The notes: generated from the letters alone by a model not told the origin. Shown: positions 1-8,702, numbered from the stretch's first letter. The stretch: DNA of 64,000 bases from Bacillota bacterium (GCA_015059245.1 SVAU01000002.1:1-64000); one strand, 5' to 3'. Translations and numbers: made by a program.

Positions 1-108
1 TGATGGTAATTTTTCACCACTTTTAAATACACCGGAAATAAGATATATTTTCATATATTCTAAAACCTGAATATATATTGGGATATTATTATCAAAAGTA
101 AATTCCAT
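1..108 (-). CDS. GntR-family transcriptional regulator, N-terminal fragment (YtrA/YhcF type)
   Basis: The gene runs off the left edge, so only the first 36 codons are visible. They begin MEFTFDNNIPIYIQVLEYMK and continue to GEKLPS. The pattern of PIY.Q, then an amphipathic helix, then G.KLPS is the start of the GntR winged helix, and the short leader before PIYIQ is typical of the YtrA/YhcF subfamily, which usually represses a neighbouring ABC transporter operon. A good ribosome-binding site (AGAGGTG) lies 6 nt before the ATG. A consensus promoter and a dyad lie just upstream, which suggests autoregulation. The effector domain is outside the window, so the ligand and targets cannot be judged. 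Confidence 0.8.
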   Translation of the reverse strand, partial: MEFTFDNNIPIYIQVLEYMKIYLISGVFKSGEKLPS

Positions 109-121
109 AATCGCACCTCTT

Positions 122-175
122 TGTATCACTTGATTAATACAGTAATATTGTATACTATGTCTTCTAGTATGTCAA
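122..175 (-). promoter_or_regulatory. Promoter and likely operator of the GntR-family gene
   Basis: On the minus strand a perfect -35 TTGACA (170-175) is followed by a 17-nt spacer and -10 TACAAT (147-152). Just downstream, at 122-141, is the imperfect dyad TGTATCACTTGATTAATACA, with arms TGTAT and ATACA. It lies in the 5' untranslated region between the promoter and the GntR start. The position and symmetry fit an autoregulatory operator; the promoter is seen directly, the operator role is inferred. Confidence 0.7.
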
Positions 176-276
176 TAGACCCATTATATTTTATTAAAAT
201 TGCTATTATCAAACAATTAGTGTCCTATGTCATTTGGGCAGTGAACACACTTTCATTATTTTTCTAATTTTAGGCA

Positions 277-304
277 TCAAAAAACCCCGAAATTACGGGG
301 TTTT
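277..304 (-). terminator. Rho-independent terminator of secA
   Basis: A 9-bp stem AAAACCCCG / CGGGGTTTT with a 6-nt loop ends in a run of U on the minus strand, directly after the secA stop codon. Confidence 0.9.
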
Positions 305-306
305 AT

Positions 307-2802
307 TTACTTACCACAACATTGTTTGTATTTTTTACCTGATCCACATGGGCAAGCTTCGTTTCTTTTTACTTTTTTATCATTTTTGATTGGTGTACCC
401 TTTGTTTTAATATGTGTATCATGTACTATTGTGTTATTTCTTTGGTCTTTTCTTTCAGTGTTTTGTCTTACTTCTGCTTTTAGTAAGAAGATTGAGATTC
501 TTTCTTCGATATTACCCATAAGTGCATCGAATAAGTCGTAACCTTCCATAGTATAAGCTTGTAATGGATTTGTTTGTGCATATCCACGTAGACCAATACC
601 TTCTCTTAAATGTTCCATATCTCCGATATGATCAATCCAAGCTTCATCAATAACTCTTAAAGCGATTGCTTTTTCGAATTCATTAATTACTTCTTTAGGT
701 ATTTCCTTAGTTTTTTCAGCATAGTCATTTCTTACTTTTTCTGTTAAATAAGCTTTTACCTCTGCTTCATCTTTCATATCTAAGATATCTTCTACTTCTA
801 ACTTAGTAGTTTTAATTAAGTTAGTATTTAAGTATTCGATAATTTCTGATTTATCATCTTCAGTTAAGTAACCTTCTGGTTCAATATGACTATCAACTAA
901 GTTAGCTATATTTGAATCAAAAGTTGCTTGAGTTCTTTCACTGATTGATTCTTGATCAAGAATTTCATTTCTTCTTGAGTAGATATTTTCTCTTTGTTCA
1001 TTCATTACGTTATCATAATCTAATAATGATTTACGTGTATCGTAGTTGTTTCCTTCTACTTTCTTTTGAGCTGATTCTATACTCTTAGTAAAAGTCTTAG
1101 AACGGATTGCTTGATCATCAAATCCAACGCTTACTAACATTTGTTTAATTTTGTCAGTACCGAATCTTCTCATTAAATCATCATCAAATGATACGAAGAA
1201 TTGAGACATACCTGGGTCTCCTTGACGACCAGAACGTCCACGTAATTGGTTATCGATACGTCTTGATTCATGTCTTTCTGTACCGATTACACATAATCCA
1301 CCTAGATCTACAACACCTTCACCAAGTTTGATGTCTGTTCCACGTCCAGCCATATTAGTTGCAATAGTGATTGCACCTTTTTGACCAGCTTGAGCAACTA
1401 TTTCAGCTTCTCTTTCATGGTTCTTAGCATTTAATACTTCGTGTTTTAATCCTTCTTTTTTAAGAAGTGCACTTAATTTTTCGTTGTTTTCTACTGATAC
1501 AGTACCAACTAGTATTGGTTGTCCTGTTTCATGGATTTCTTTAATGAAGTTTACTACTGCTTTTAATTTAGCTCCTTCAGTAGCATAAACTAAGTCAGGT
1601 AGGTCTTCTCTTATAACTGGTTTATTTGTTGGAATTTGGATAACATACATGTTGTAGATATCTCTAAATTCTTCTTCTTCTGTTTTAGCAGTACCTGTCA
1701 TACCAGATAGTTTGTTATACATTCTAAATAGGTTTTGGAATGTAATAGTAGCCATTGTTCTTGTTTCTTCGTTGATTTTAACTTCTTCTTTTGCTTCAAT
1801 AGCTTGGTGTAGACCATCACTGAATTGACGTCCATGCATTAAACGTCCAGTAAATTGGTCAACAATTATTACTGCACCATCTTCTACTACATAGTCTACA
1901 TCTATTTTAAATCCATAATTTGCTTTTAATGCTTGATTTAAATGATGAACTAAAACAGCATTTTCTAAATCATATAAATTCTTTAAATGGAAAGTCTTTT
2001 CGATTTTTTCTACTCCACTTTCTGTTAAAGATACACTCTTAGTTTTTTCATCAACTGTATAATCATCTTCTTTTAATTTCTTAACTGCTCTATCAGTTGA
2101 TGTGTATAAATCTTTTGAATCAAATTTTCCACCAGAAATAATTAATGGTGTTCTTGCTTCATCTATTAAAATTGAGTCAACTTCGTCGACAATACAGAAG
2201 TTTAATGGTCTTTGAACTCTATCTTGAGCTCTTACTACCATGTTATCTCTTAAGTAGTCGAAACCAATTTCATTATTTGTTGAGTATAATACATCACAAT
2301 TGTATGCTTCTCTTTTTTGTGATGGAGACATTTCTCTCATATTTAAACCAACAGTTAATCCTAAGAATCTAAAAATGTTTCCCATCCATTCTGAGTCACG
2401 TTTTGCTAAGAATTCATTAACTGTGATAATATGAACACCTTTACCTTCAAGTGCATTTAAATATGTAGGTAGTGTTTCTGTTAAAGTTTTACCTTCACCA
2501 GTTTTCATTTCTGCTATGTTACCATAGTGAATTGCTAAACCACCTAATAATTGAACAAAGTAAGGTTTTTCTCCAATTACACGGTATGCAGCTTCTCTTA
2601 CTACTGCGAAAGCAGGTACTACTAAATCATCTAGTGTTGCACCTTCTTCTAATTGTTTTTTAAATTCGGCTGTTTTTGCCTTTAATTCGTCATCTGAAAG
2701 AGTTTCCATTTCATCGCTAAGAGCATCGATTTCGTTAGCTATCTTTTCAAATCTTTTTAATTCTTTATATTCTGAATCGATCAATCTTCTAAAAAATCCC
2801 AT
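307..2802 (-). CDS. secA: Preprotein translocase ATPase SecA
   Basis: SecA is the motor that drives unfolded preproteins through the SecYEG channel using ATP. Walker A (MKTGEGKT) is near residue 100 and the DEAD-like Walker B (IVDEVDSILIDEARTP) near residue 210. The preprotein cross-linking domain and the second helicase domain (GRGTDI, RGRSGRQGDPG) follow in order. The protein ends in the zinc-binding SEC-C motif (CPCGSGKKYKQCCGK), which binds SecB and ribosomes. The length of about 831 aa is normal for Firmicutes. The longest reading frame begins at an upstream GTG that lies within the GGAGG ribosome-binding site, so the ATG at 2802 (MGFFRRLID) is chosen. It is transcribed away from oriC, downstream of hpf as in Bacillus, but separated from it by a terminator. 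Confidence 0.97.
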   Translation of the reverse strand: MGFFRRLIDSEYKELKRFEKIANEIDALSDEMETLSDDELKAKTAEFKKQLEEGATLDDLVVPAFAVVREAAYRVIGEKPYFVQLLGGLAIHYGNIAEMKTGEGKTLTETLPTYLNALEGKGVHIITVNEFLAKRDSEWMGNIFRFLGLTVGLNMREMSPSQKREAYNCDVLYSTNNEIGFDYLRDNMVVRAQDRVQRPLNFCIVDEVDSILIDEARTPLIISGGKFDSKDLYTSTDRAVKKLKEDDYTVDEKTKSVSLTESGVEKIEKTFHLKNLYDLENAVLVHHLNQALKANYGFKIDVDYVVEDGAVIIVDQFTGRLMHGRQFSDGLHQAIEAKEEVKINEETRTMATITFQNLFRMYNKLSGMTGTAKTEEEEFRDIYNMYVIQIPTNKPVIREDLPDLVYATEGAKLKAVVNFIKEIHETGQPILVGTVSVENNEKLSALLKKEGLKHEVLNAKNHEREAEIVAQAGQKGAITIATNMAGRGTDIKLGEGVVDLGGLCVIGTERHESRRIDNQLRGRSGRQGDPGMSQFFVSFDDDLMRRFGTDKIKQMLVSVGFDDQAIRSKTFTKSIESAQKKVEGNNYDTRKSLLDYDNVMNEQRENIYSRRNEILDQESISERTQATFDSNIANLVDSHIEPEGYLTEDDKSEIIEYLNTNLIKTTKLEVEDILDMKDEAEVKAYLTEKVRNDYAEKTKEIPKEVINEFEKAIALRVIDEAWIDHIGDMEHLREGIGLRGYAQTNPLQAYTMEGYDLFDALMGNIEERISIFLLKAEVRQNTERKDQRNNTIVHDTHIKTKGTPIKNDKKVKRNEACPCGSGKKYKQCCGK

Positions 2803-2944
2803 ATCGCATTCCTCCACGTGTCATATTATATCAAAAATAAATCAATCATTAAACCTTTTTTTGGTCGATTTTGCTTGATATTTGCGTAATTCCTATTGTA
2901 ATTTATTTTTTTCTTAATTTCAATACTATTTATTATTAAAACAA

Positions 2945-2967
2945 ATTAAAAAGGAGCATAGCTCCTT
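2945..2967 (-). terminator. Terminator of hpf, overlapping its stop codon
   Basis: The stem AAGGAGC / GCTCCTT with a 3-nt loop (2951-2967) is followed by U-rich sequence on the minus strand. It starts at the hpf stop and separates hpf from secA. Confidence 0.8.
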
Positions 2968-3505
2968 ATTTCATATTGATAATACCGTAATTTCCATCTT
3001 TTCTCTTGTAAATTACTGATACACATTCTTCATCTATATTTTTAAATACGAAGAAATCATGATTTAGAAGTTCGATTTGTAGTATTGCTTCTTCTTCATC
3101 CATTGGTTTCATTGAGATATTTTTTCTCTTTACTATAGCACTTACATTTTCTTCTTCATCTTTTTCTTCTGGTTCATAATTGAAATTGAACTCTAGAGTT
3201 TCAACGTTTTTATACTTATTATTAAGTCGTTCTTTATTCTTTCTCATTTGTCTTTCTAGTTTAGCAACTACTAGGTCAACTGCTGCATAAAAGTCTTCAT
3301 TAGATTCCTCTGCTCTTAGAGTGAATTTCTTAGTCAATGCAGTGACTTCGATAATTTGTTCTAAACCTTTGATTCTTACAAGAACATTAGCGTTGATTTC
3401 TTCTGGATTTTCGAAATATTTATCCACCTTGTCTAGCTTTTCTGTTATGTAATTTTTCATCGATTGAGTAACTGTAATTTTCTCACCACGAATATTTAAT
3501 TTCAT
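2966..3505 (-). CDS. hpf: Ribosome hibernation promoting factor, long form
   Basis: Long HPF binds the 30S subunit and dimerises 70S ribosomes into inactive 100S particles in stationary phase or stress. The N-terminal S30AE domain begins MKLNIRGEKITVTQSMKNYI and has the usual KLDK.DKYF and RAEESNEDFYAAVDLVVAKLERQ segments. A charged linker follows, then the C-terminal dimerisation domain (KPMDEEEAILQIELLNHDFFVF, then VIYKRKDGNYGII). The size of about 180 aa is that of the long Firmicutes form. The first two in-frame ATGs touch the GGAGG site, so the third ATG (3505), 9 nt after GGAGG, is the probable start. It lies upstream of secA as in B. subtilis (yvyD-secA). Confidence 0.95.
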   Translation of the reverse strand: MKLNIRGEKITVTQSMKNYITEKLDKVDKYFENPEEINANVLVRIKGLEQIIEVTALTKKFTLRAEESNEDFYAAVDLVVAKLERQMRKNKERLNNKYKNVETLEFNFNYEPEEKDEEENVSAIVKRKNISMKPMDEEEAILQIELLNHDFFVFKNIDEECVSVIYKRKDGNYGIINMK

Positions 3506-3562
3506 ATCCATCATCCTCCGTACCTATATTATATCATAATTCTTTGTGAATAATCTATTAAA

Positions 3563-4147
3563 TTATATTAAGAGTTTTAATGGTATTAGATTTGGCTGTG
3601 TATAAATATATACTTTAATACCTAATTTTTGTTCTATATTTTTAGATATTTTATTTATGAAAGGATGATTGCCATATACATATATTGTTTTTATAGTATA
3701 GTTTTTTAATATACTTTTTAACATAATAATTAATATTGTTTGATGTTTTAAGTTATCTATATTAAAAGATAATGATTTAGTTTTAATTATCATTTTTATA
3801 TTACTTGTTGATATATCTACTATAAGTTCTTCATCTGTTATATTTATTAGATCTAATATATTTATATATTCTATTTTATTAAATGATAGTTCTTTAAATA
3901 GTTGTTCTAAATTAGATAGATAAAAGTTAGTTAATGTGGAATCTACTATTATATAAAGATTGTCTGTTATAATGTTTTGATTTATTTTGTTTGTTTGTAT
4001 TATTTTATTAATTTCTTCTATAAATATGTTTTTGTTAATAACTTGATAATTATCAACAGATTTTAATATATACTCAGATAATTTATCTTTATAGAATATA
4101 ATCAATCCATTTTCAATAAATTGTATATATAATTTATTTCTTTTCAA
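3563..4147 (-). CDS. Short protein resembling a degenerate MreB/Mbl actin fold
   Basis: I do not recognise this 194-aa protein with certainty. It has no signal peptide or membrane segment. The middle (IIVDSTLTNFYLSNLEQLF, then KIEYINI, then ELIVDISTSNIKMI) follows the order of the MreB core from VVVPSG..E through the EEPMAAA strand to phosphate-2 VDIGGGTT. The end (KTIYVYGNHPFINKISKNIE, then GIKVYIYTQPNLIPLKLL) follows the adenosine motif and the final PL..VA segment of MreB. The N-terminal DLGT phosphate-1 loop is not recognisable, the glycines of phosphate-2 and LTGGG are lost, and it is far shorter than MreB (about 335 aa), so ATP binding is unlikely. It is the last gene after spoIID-spoIIQ, where Bacillus has spoIIID-mbl. 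It starts 1 nt after the spoIIQ stop, so it is probably co-translated. The fold assignment is inference. Confidence 0.45.
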   Translation of the reverse strand: MKRNKLYIQFIENGLIIFYKDKLSEYILKSVDNYQVINKNIFIEEINKIIQTNKINQNIITDNLYIIVDSTLTNFYLSNLEQLFKELSFNKIEYINILDLINITDEELIVDISTSNIKMIIKTKSLSFNIDNLKHQTILIIMLKSILKNYTIKTIYVYGNHPFINKISKNIEQKLGIKVYIYTQPNLIPLKLLI

Positions 4148-4148
4148 A

Positions 4149-4778
4149 TTATTTAGATAGTTCTAAATTGTATAAGGTTTCTGGATTGATTAGATTTCCT
4201 TCTTGATATACTTCAAAATGTAGGCAGTTTTCTTTTTCATTTTCTAATTTATTTGGGCCACTTTTAGCTATTAAGTCTCCTTGTTTTATTGTATCTCCCA
4301 CTTTTACGTTTATATCTTTTATACTTTGATAGATTGTTACTATATTGTTTTCATGTTCTATTTCAACTATATTACCTAGTATTTCATCTTCTTTTACTGT
4401 TATTACTTTGCCGTTTAAAGTAGATACTATATTAAATTCTTTATCACTTGAATATAGAATACCTGTATTTGGCATATAGATATTTTCATATTTAATAAGT
4501 GATTGTTGTTGTTTTGTTTCTTCATCTTTACTACTATAGTAGTATTTACTTATTTTTACTGTATTATCAGTATATGGTTTTATTGCTTTTACTTGGACTT
4601 CTTTTTGGACATCTATTGTTTCTTCATTATCTTGGATTATATCTACAAATAAGGTATCTTCTGGTACTAAGTTATCATTTAATATACTCCCTATTATGTG
4701 ATATAGAAGTAATGTTCCCATTAATACTATTAAACCTAATGTAGGTATTACCCAATCTTTTAATCTTTTCTTTGTCAT
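4149..4778 (-). CDS. spoIIQ: Stage II sporulation protein Q-like, M23 peptidase fold
   Basis: SpoIIQ is a forespore membrane protein whose outer domain meets SpoIIIAH from the mother cell, forming the engulfment ratchet and the feeding channel. Residues about 10-30 form one transmembrane helix, followed by an external LytM domain (MPNTGILYSSDKEFNIVST, then VIEIEH-type strands, then GDTIKQGDLIAKSG and LHFEVYQEG). Only the last His-x-Phe part of the zinc site is visible. The HxxxD motif of active M23 peptidases is absent, so this is probably a structural, inactive domain, as argued for Bacillus SpoIIQ. It follows spoIID as in Bacillus. The assignment rests on synteny plus domain type. About 50 bases separate it from spoIID. 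Confidence 0.8.
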   Translation of the reverse strand: MTKKRLKDWVIPTLGLIVLMGTLLLYHIIGSILNDNLVPEDTLFVDIIQDNEETIDVQKEVQVKAIKPYTDNTVKISKYYYSSKDEETKQQQSLIKYENIYMPNTGILYSSDKEFNIVSTLNGKVITVKEDEILGNIVEIEHENNIVTIYQSIKDINVKVGDTIKQGDLIAKSGPNKLENEKENCLHFEVYQEGNLINPETLYNLELSK

Positions 4779-4830
4779 TATTGACCAACCTTTCTAGTTA
4801 TAAGTTTGGACAATAAAAAAAGAAATATAC

Positions 4831-5721
4831 CTAAATACTATCTATTTTTATATCTTGATAGTAGTATTTTAATATTTCTTCGTATGTATAACCTATTTTA
4901 GCCATGTTATTAGCTCCATATTGACTCATTCCTACTCCATGACCATATCCTTTTGTTATTATCTCTATAGTGGTTTCTTTTATGTTAAAAGTAAAGTCTG
5001 TTGAACGTAGAGATAGAAGTTTACGAACTTGGGTACCTTTAAATTCTTTATTATTTATTGTTATTTTAGATATTCTATTTGAATTGTCTTTTATTATATT
5101 AGTTATTGATATTTGATTACATGATATATCTAATTTATTACAAAAGTCTTGTTTAGATATTTCTATTGTATTTGAGTTATCTTGATCAAATGGAGATTCT
5201 ACACTAGTTAGATAGTCTCTTTGTTCATTAAATACTGATATAGATGATGCTGTGTATCCGTTACTTGTTGAGAAATAATAAGCTTTTATTGGTTCGTTAT
5301 TGTAATACATAATTAAGCCTTTAGTAGCAGTTACTGCTTCTTTTATTTTGTTATAGTATTTATCGTAATCATCTTTCCATTTTTCTTTCATTTCTTCTTT
5401 TGTTAAATATACTTGATCATCTGTTGTATTAGTTATAGTTTTATTTGTTTGTAAATGATTTATTAGATATGTACGTGAAGCGATTGCTTGGGCTTTTAAT
5501 GCTTCTTCAGAAAACAATGCTGGCATTTCACCTGCTACTACTCCGATTATGTATTCTTCTAATTCTACTGTTAATAATTTATCGGTAGTATCGATGTTTA
5601 CTTGATATTTATCAACACTTTGTTTATTTTTTTGCATAATAAAATTAGTTTCTTTAAAGAAGAAACTAATTATTGTTATTGGTATTAATATTACTAAGGT
5701 ATATATTAATTTTTTATTCAA
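4831..5721 (-). CDS. spoIID: Stage II sporulation protein D, peptidoglycan lytic transglycosylase
   Basis: SpoIID cuts glycan strands of denuded peptidoglycan, with SpoIIM and SpoIIP, to drive membrane migration during engulfment. One N-terminal transmembrane helix (about residues 5-23) is followed by the SpoIID domain. The catalytic glutamate lies in the conserved GVVAGEMPA segment near residue 65, followed by EALKAQAIASRTY. The zinc-binding end GYGHGVGMSQYGA is intact near residue 265. The length of 296 aa is close to the family norm. It lies between ywzB and spoIIQ; murA, which adjoins spoIID in Bacillus, is here about 5 kb away at 10134-11390. Confidence 0.93.
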   Translation of the reverse strand: MNKKLIYTLVILIPITIISFFFKETNFIMQKNKQSVDKYQVNIDTTDKLLTVELEEYIIGVVAGEMPALFSEEALKAQAIASRTYLINHLQTNKTITNTTDDQVYLTKEEMKEKWKDDYDKYYNKIKEAVTATKGLIMYYNNEPIKAYYFSTSNGYTASSISVFNEQRDYLTSVESPFDQDNSNTIEISKQDFCNKLDISCNQISITNIIKDNSNRISKITINNKEFKGTQVRKLLSLRSTDFTFNIKETTIEIITKGYGHGVGMSQYGANNMAKIGYTYEEILKYYYQDIKIDSI

Positions 5722-5726
5722 TTAGA

Positions 5727-5930
5727 TCATCCTTTAATAATCATACTTACATTTAGAAAATCTGTTATAAAGTTTGTTACTAAATAACTACAACAAATGC
5801 TTAGTAGTATTACTAGGATTCTTGCTTCAATTGCTTTGTTGGTTTTTATGAAACCATCAAAGTTTATTCCTGACATAGAATAGATACTTAGGAATAAAGT
5901 GATTACGTATATGAATGCTTTATAATTCAT
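5727..5930 (-). CDS. ywzB: DUF1146 family small membrane protein (YwzB)
   Basis: This is a 67-aa protein with two predicted membrane helices and the family signature SGINFDGFIKTNKAIEAR, then LLSICCSYLVTNFITDF. Its function is unknown. In Bacillus ywzB stands just before murAA-spoIID-spoIIQ, so its place here at the head of spoIID-spoIIQ is conserved context. The start at 5930 uses AAGGTG, which overlaps the end of rpiB; the ATG comes 1 nt after the rpiB stop, suggesting coupled translation. The longer frame from the GTG at 5939 lies inside that ribosome-binding site. Confidence 0.85.
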   Translation of the reverse strand: MNYKAFIYVITLFLSIYSMSGINFDGFIKTNKAIEARILVILLSICCSYLVTNFITDFLNVSMIIKG

Positions 5931-5931
5931 T

Positions 5932-6369
5932 TTATTCACCTTGTTCGTAATTTATGATTTTATTTACTCTTCTTAAGTGTCTTTCTTCTATACTACATTC
6001 AGTTTCAATGAATTCTTTTATCATTTCAGCAAGTTCGTTAATGTCTTGTTTATAACTTAATGCAATTACGTTAGCACAATTATGTTCTTTAGTTAGATGT
6101 GCTTGTTCTTTTGTAGAACAATGACCACAACGGATTCCTTTTACTTTATTTGCTGCAATGCTCATACCTATTCCAGTACCACATAGTAGTACTCCTAGGT
6201 CAGCTTCTTTTGATACTACTGATTTTGCTACTTCAAATGCAAAGTCAGGATAGTCATCTGTATCTGTATTAATTGGACTCTTATCTAAGAATTCATATTC
6301 ACTTAATAGTCTTATTAATTCTTTTTTTTCGTTTACTCCATTATGGTCAGTTGCTATTGCTATTTTCAT
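5932..6369 (-). CDS. rpiB: Ribose-5-phosphate isomerase B (RpiB/LacB family)
   Basis: RpiB interconverts ribulose 5-phosphate and ribose 5-phosphate in the non-oxidative pentose phosphate pathway. It begins MKIAIATDHNGVNEKKEL, the usual DH.G phosphate-binding start. It carries the GVLLCGTGIGMSIAANKVKGIR segment with the catalytic cysteine and the oxyanion loop, and the N.ANVIALS strand. The length of 145 aa is typical. The LacAB galactose-6-phosphate isomerases share this fold, but no lac genes are nearby, so RpiB is preferred. It starts 1 nt after the ATP-grasp gene and is followed by ywzB, suggesting one transcript into the sporulation genes. Confidence 0.9.
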   Translation of the reverse strand: MKIAIATDHNGVNEKKELIRLLSEYEFLDKSPINTDTDDYPDFAFEVAKSVVSKEADLGVLLCGTGIGMSIAANKVKGIRCGHCSTKEQAHLTKEHNCANVIALSYKQDINELAEMIKEFIETECSIEERHLRRVNKIINYEQGE

Positions 6370-6370
6370 A

Positions 6371-7384
6371 TTATTCTTGTTCTCCTTTTTTATTCATTGC
6401 TTCTTCGAATCTTGGCATTAAACCTATACCATCTGTTCTATGTGGTGGTAGCTGATATATATCATGTCCTGGGAATTCATTTGCTTCTATTAAGAATGGA
6501 TCTTTTACTCCAAGACATACGTCCCATCCTACATATCCTACTTCAGGTACTTCTTTTGCTGCTTGTTTTACAAATCTCTTTATTCTAGGCCATTTAGGTA
6601 TTTGGAACCATAGTATTGCTTCATTTGTTAATGGATGTCTTTCATATATATTCATTTCTTTATCTATTGCTAGATAATCGATAATACCAGTTTCAATGTT
6701 TATTGGGGCTGCTAATCCACCATGATTAAAGTTATCTACTACATTATTATGGTTACCTATACGAAGGAATGCTGCTACTATTTCACCATTTAATGTTACT
6801 ATTCTCATTGTGTTAATTGATGATGGATGAAGTTTAGATATTTCATCACATTGTACAGCTATTTCTTCTACTAGATGTCTTTTTGATTCCATTAGTTCGT
6901 CATATAGTTCTTTAACGTTCTTTTTAGTTGCTTTGAATTTTTCTACACCTTTACCACATTGTCCATCGATTGGTTTTGCTAAGAATTCTTTATGTTTTTC
7001 AGTAAATTCTTTGAATGCTTCAAAGTTTTCTTCTGTACCATCTAGTTGTAACCAATCTCTTAATAAGTATTTATTGAACTTTTTATTAAATAATGGTTTT
7101 TCATGAAAGTATTTCATATATTCTGGATTGTTGTATTTTTTTACAATACTATTGTTTATACCTCTAGTAACTATAGTTTTTCTTTGTTTATCATTTAGGT
7201 CATACATTTCAAATAGTTTATAATCCATGTAACCTGCTTGGTATTTCATACCACAATGAATCATATCAAAGAAGATACTTATTTTGTTTTTATTACATTT
7301 CTTATGAACTTCATTTACAGTACGGAACATTTTTCCATAATCCATTGTTGTTAATCTTTTTACTAAATATCCTATTTTTCCCAT
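6371..7384 (-). CDS. ATP-grasp protein of the sugar-transfer-associated type
   Basis: This is a cytoplasmic ATP-grasp enzyme of about 337 aa. The fold is indicated by FLAKPIDGQCGKGVEKFK (the nucleotide-binding lysine and glycine-rich loop, near residue 140), LVEEIAVQCDEISKLHPSSINTMRIVTL (the hinge and second lysine region), NHGGLAAPINIETG, and the metal-binding end DVCLGVKDPFLIEANEFPGHD. This pattern matches proteins labelled sugar-transfer-associated ATP-grasp, which lie near glycan or capsule genes; the actual ligation reaction is not known. Here the neighbours are rpiB and sporulation genes, so a role in surface or spore carbohydrate is possible but unproven. The start at 7384 is taken because the upstream GTG falls in the AGGGTG ribosome-binding site. 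Confidence 0.8.
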   Translation of the reverse strand: MGKIGYLVKRLTTMDYGKMFRTVNEVHKKCNKNKISIFFDMIHCGMKYQAGYMDYKLFEMYDLNDKQRKTIVTRGINNSIVKKYNNPEYMKYFHEKPLFNKKFNKYLLRDWLQLDGTEENFEAFKEFTEKHKEFLAKPIDGQCGKGVEKFKATKKNVKELYDELMESKRHLVEEIAVQCDEISKLHPSSINTMRIVTLNGEIVAAFLRIGNHNNVVDNFNHGGLAAPINIETGIIDYLAIDKEMNIYERHPLTNEAILWFQIPKWPRIKRFVKQAAKEVPEVGYVGWDVCLGVKDPFLIEANEFPGHDIYQLPPHRTDGIGLMPRFEEAMNKKGEQE

Positions 7385-7426
7385 AGTTATCACCCTGTTT
7401 ATAGTATATCACATAATTAGACAAAA

Positions 7427-7449
7427 GAAAAAAGGCTAAATAATAGCCT
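7427..7449 (-). terminator. Terminator of the XRE membrane regulator gene
   Basis: The stem AGGCTA / TAGCCT (7433-7449) is followed by a U-run on the minus strand just beyond the stop at 7460. Confidence 0.8.
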
Positions 7450-7459
7450 CCTTCCTATT

Positions 7460-8596
7460 TTATTTATTCAAAATTTCTTTGAATATCTTATATTGATTTT
7501 GTGCCAGTTCTAGTGCATAAGGTGGGCATTTATCTTCAGTAATACAATTTATTTGGTTTGTATATTCACTAAAACTAAACCTATATAGTTGCTCTTTATA
7601 ATATCCTCCATATATTGTCGACCATATCGTCGGATCAAAGATTGCCCCACAAGAATTTCCTTCTTTATCTTTATATGTATATCTTATTTGTTTTGCATAC
7701 CAGTCTACTTCGTATAGGGAATCACCTATTCTTTTTTCTACTATCATAGGGTTGTCTGTCTTTTTGAATTCATCTGCTAGCAAAGCATCTCTATAAGCAA
7801 CTGGATCTTTACTATTTGTGGAAGTATCATCTTCTTTTTTTTGAAATTCATCTCTACCTATTGGGATAGATTTTAAACTAATAAATTTATCTGTTTTTAA
7901 TAATTCTTCTTTTTCTATTTTAATAATTTCTTCGTGTATTTCATCGTTAATAAAGTATGTTATTTCTATTACCCATTTATCTATGTTATCCATTTTTTCT
8001 TTAGAAAATATTTCATTGTATCCAGTTTCTTCAACTAAGATAGTATTTCCTTTTCTTAGATTTCCACTATATATTATTGAATTATTATACTTCATTTGAA
8101 TTGATAATAATTTTGCATCTTCTAAGGTTTCGTTTGCATATTCTACTACTCCTGTTGATAAAATATATTTCTCATTTGAAACAGTTAATAAACCTTCTCT
8201 ATAAGTGAAGTTATCTGATGTACCATATAGTTTATAAACAGTTGTTTTTCCATAATTATTTAGAAAGTATATACCTAATAATAGTAATATTAGAATAGTT
8301 GTTGATACTAATATAGTTAATATTAATTTTAATTTATTCTTTTTATTAGTTTCTTTTATGTAGTTTATATAACCATCTTCATTTGTATCTTTTTCACCAT
8401 TAAGTAATTCATTTACTGATATACCCAGTGTTTTACATAGCGGTTTAAATAAAGATACATCTGGTAAACAACGTCCATTTTCCCATTTACTTATTGCTTT
8501 ATCTGTTACTCCTATTTTTTCTGCTAACTCGTCTTGTGTTAGTTTTTTAGCCGTTCTTGTAGCTGCTATGAATTTACCAATTTTAATTTGGTCCAT
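7460..8596 (-). CDS. XRE-family regulator with one membrane helix and an external domain
   Basis: This 378-aa protein joins an N-terminal XRE helix-turn-helix (residues 7-62: IAATRTAKKLTQDELAEKIG, then DKAISKWENGRCLPDVS) to a single transmembrane helix (about 88-112) and an external domain of about 265 residues. The external part has no domain I can name. Its C-terminus has several cysteines (SCGAIFDP, INCITEDKCPPY) that could form disulfides outside the cell. The layout suggests a one-component system in which an outer signal changes DNA binding by a membrane-held HTH. Its own promoter region carries a dyad at 8648-8664, and the gene is monocistronic with its own terminator. Ligand and targets cannot be told. 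Confidence 0.75.
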   Translation of the reverse strand: MDQIKIGKFIAATRTAKKLTQDELAEKIGVTDKAISKWENGRCLPDVSLFKPLCKTLGISVNELLNGEKDTNEDGYINYIKETNKKNKLKLILTILVSTTILILLLLGIYFLNNYGKTTVYKLYGTSDNFTYREGLLTVSNEKYILSTGVVEYANETLEDAKLLSIQMKYNNSIIYSGNLRKGNTILVEETGYNEIFSKEKMDNIDKWVIEITYFINDEIHEEIIKIEKEELLKTDKFISLKSIPIGRDEFQKKEDDTSTNSKDPVAYRDALLADEFKKTDNPMIVEKRIGDSLYEVDWYAKQIRYTYKDKEGNSCGAIFDPTIWSTIYGGYYKEQLYRFSFSEYTNQINCITEDKCPPYALELAQNQYKIFKEILNK

Positions 8597-8664
8597 AATA
8601 TCACTCCTCGATATAAGAAAATTATACTAGTAAATCAAGTGTTTTTGTCTATACCGTTGGTAGA
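8597..8664 (-). promoter_or_regulatory. Promoter region with dyad, likely autoregulatory
   Basis: A TATAAT -10 on the minus strand lies about 30 nt before the start codon. Upstream of it, at 8648-8664, is the dyad TCTATACCGTTGGTAGA with ACC/GGT arms. A dyad with the same ACC/GGT core (TTGCAACCTAAAGGTAGCAA) precedes the other XRE membrane regulator at 60895, so related XRE proteins may read related operators. The regulatory role is inferred. Confidence 0.5.
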
Positions 8665-8679
8665 GTTTGATTTTAGGCA

Positions 8680-8702
8680 CAAAAAAACTGCTTATTAAGC
8701 AG
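8680..8702 (-). terminator. Terminator of rpmE overlapping its stop
   Basis: The stem CTGCTTA / TAAGCAG (8688-8702) is followed by a U-run on the minus strand. It includes the rpmE stop codon. Confidence 0.88.
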
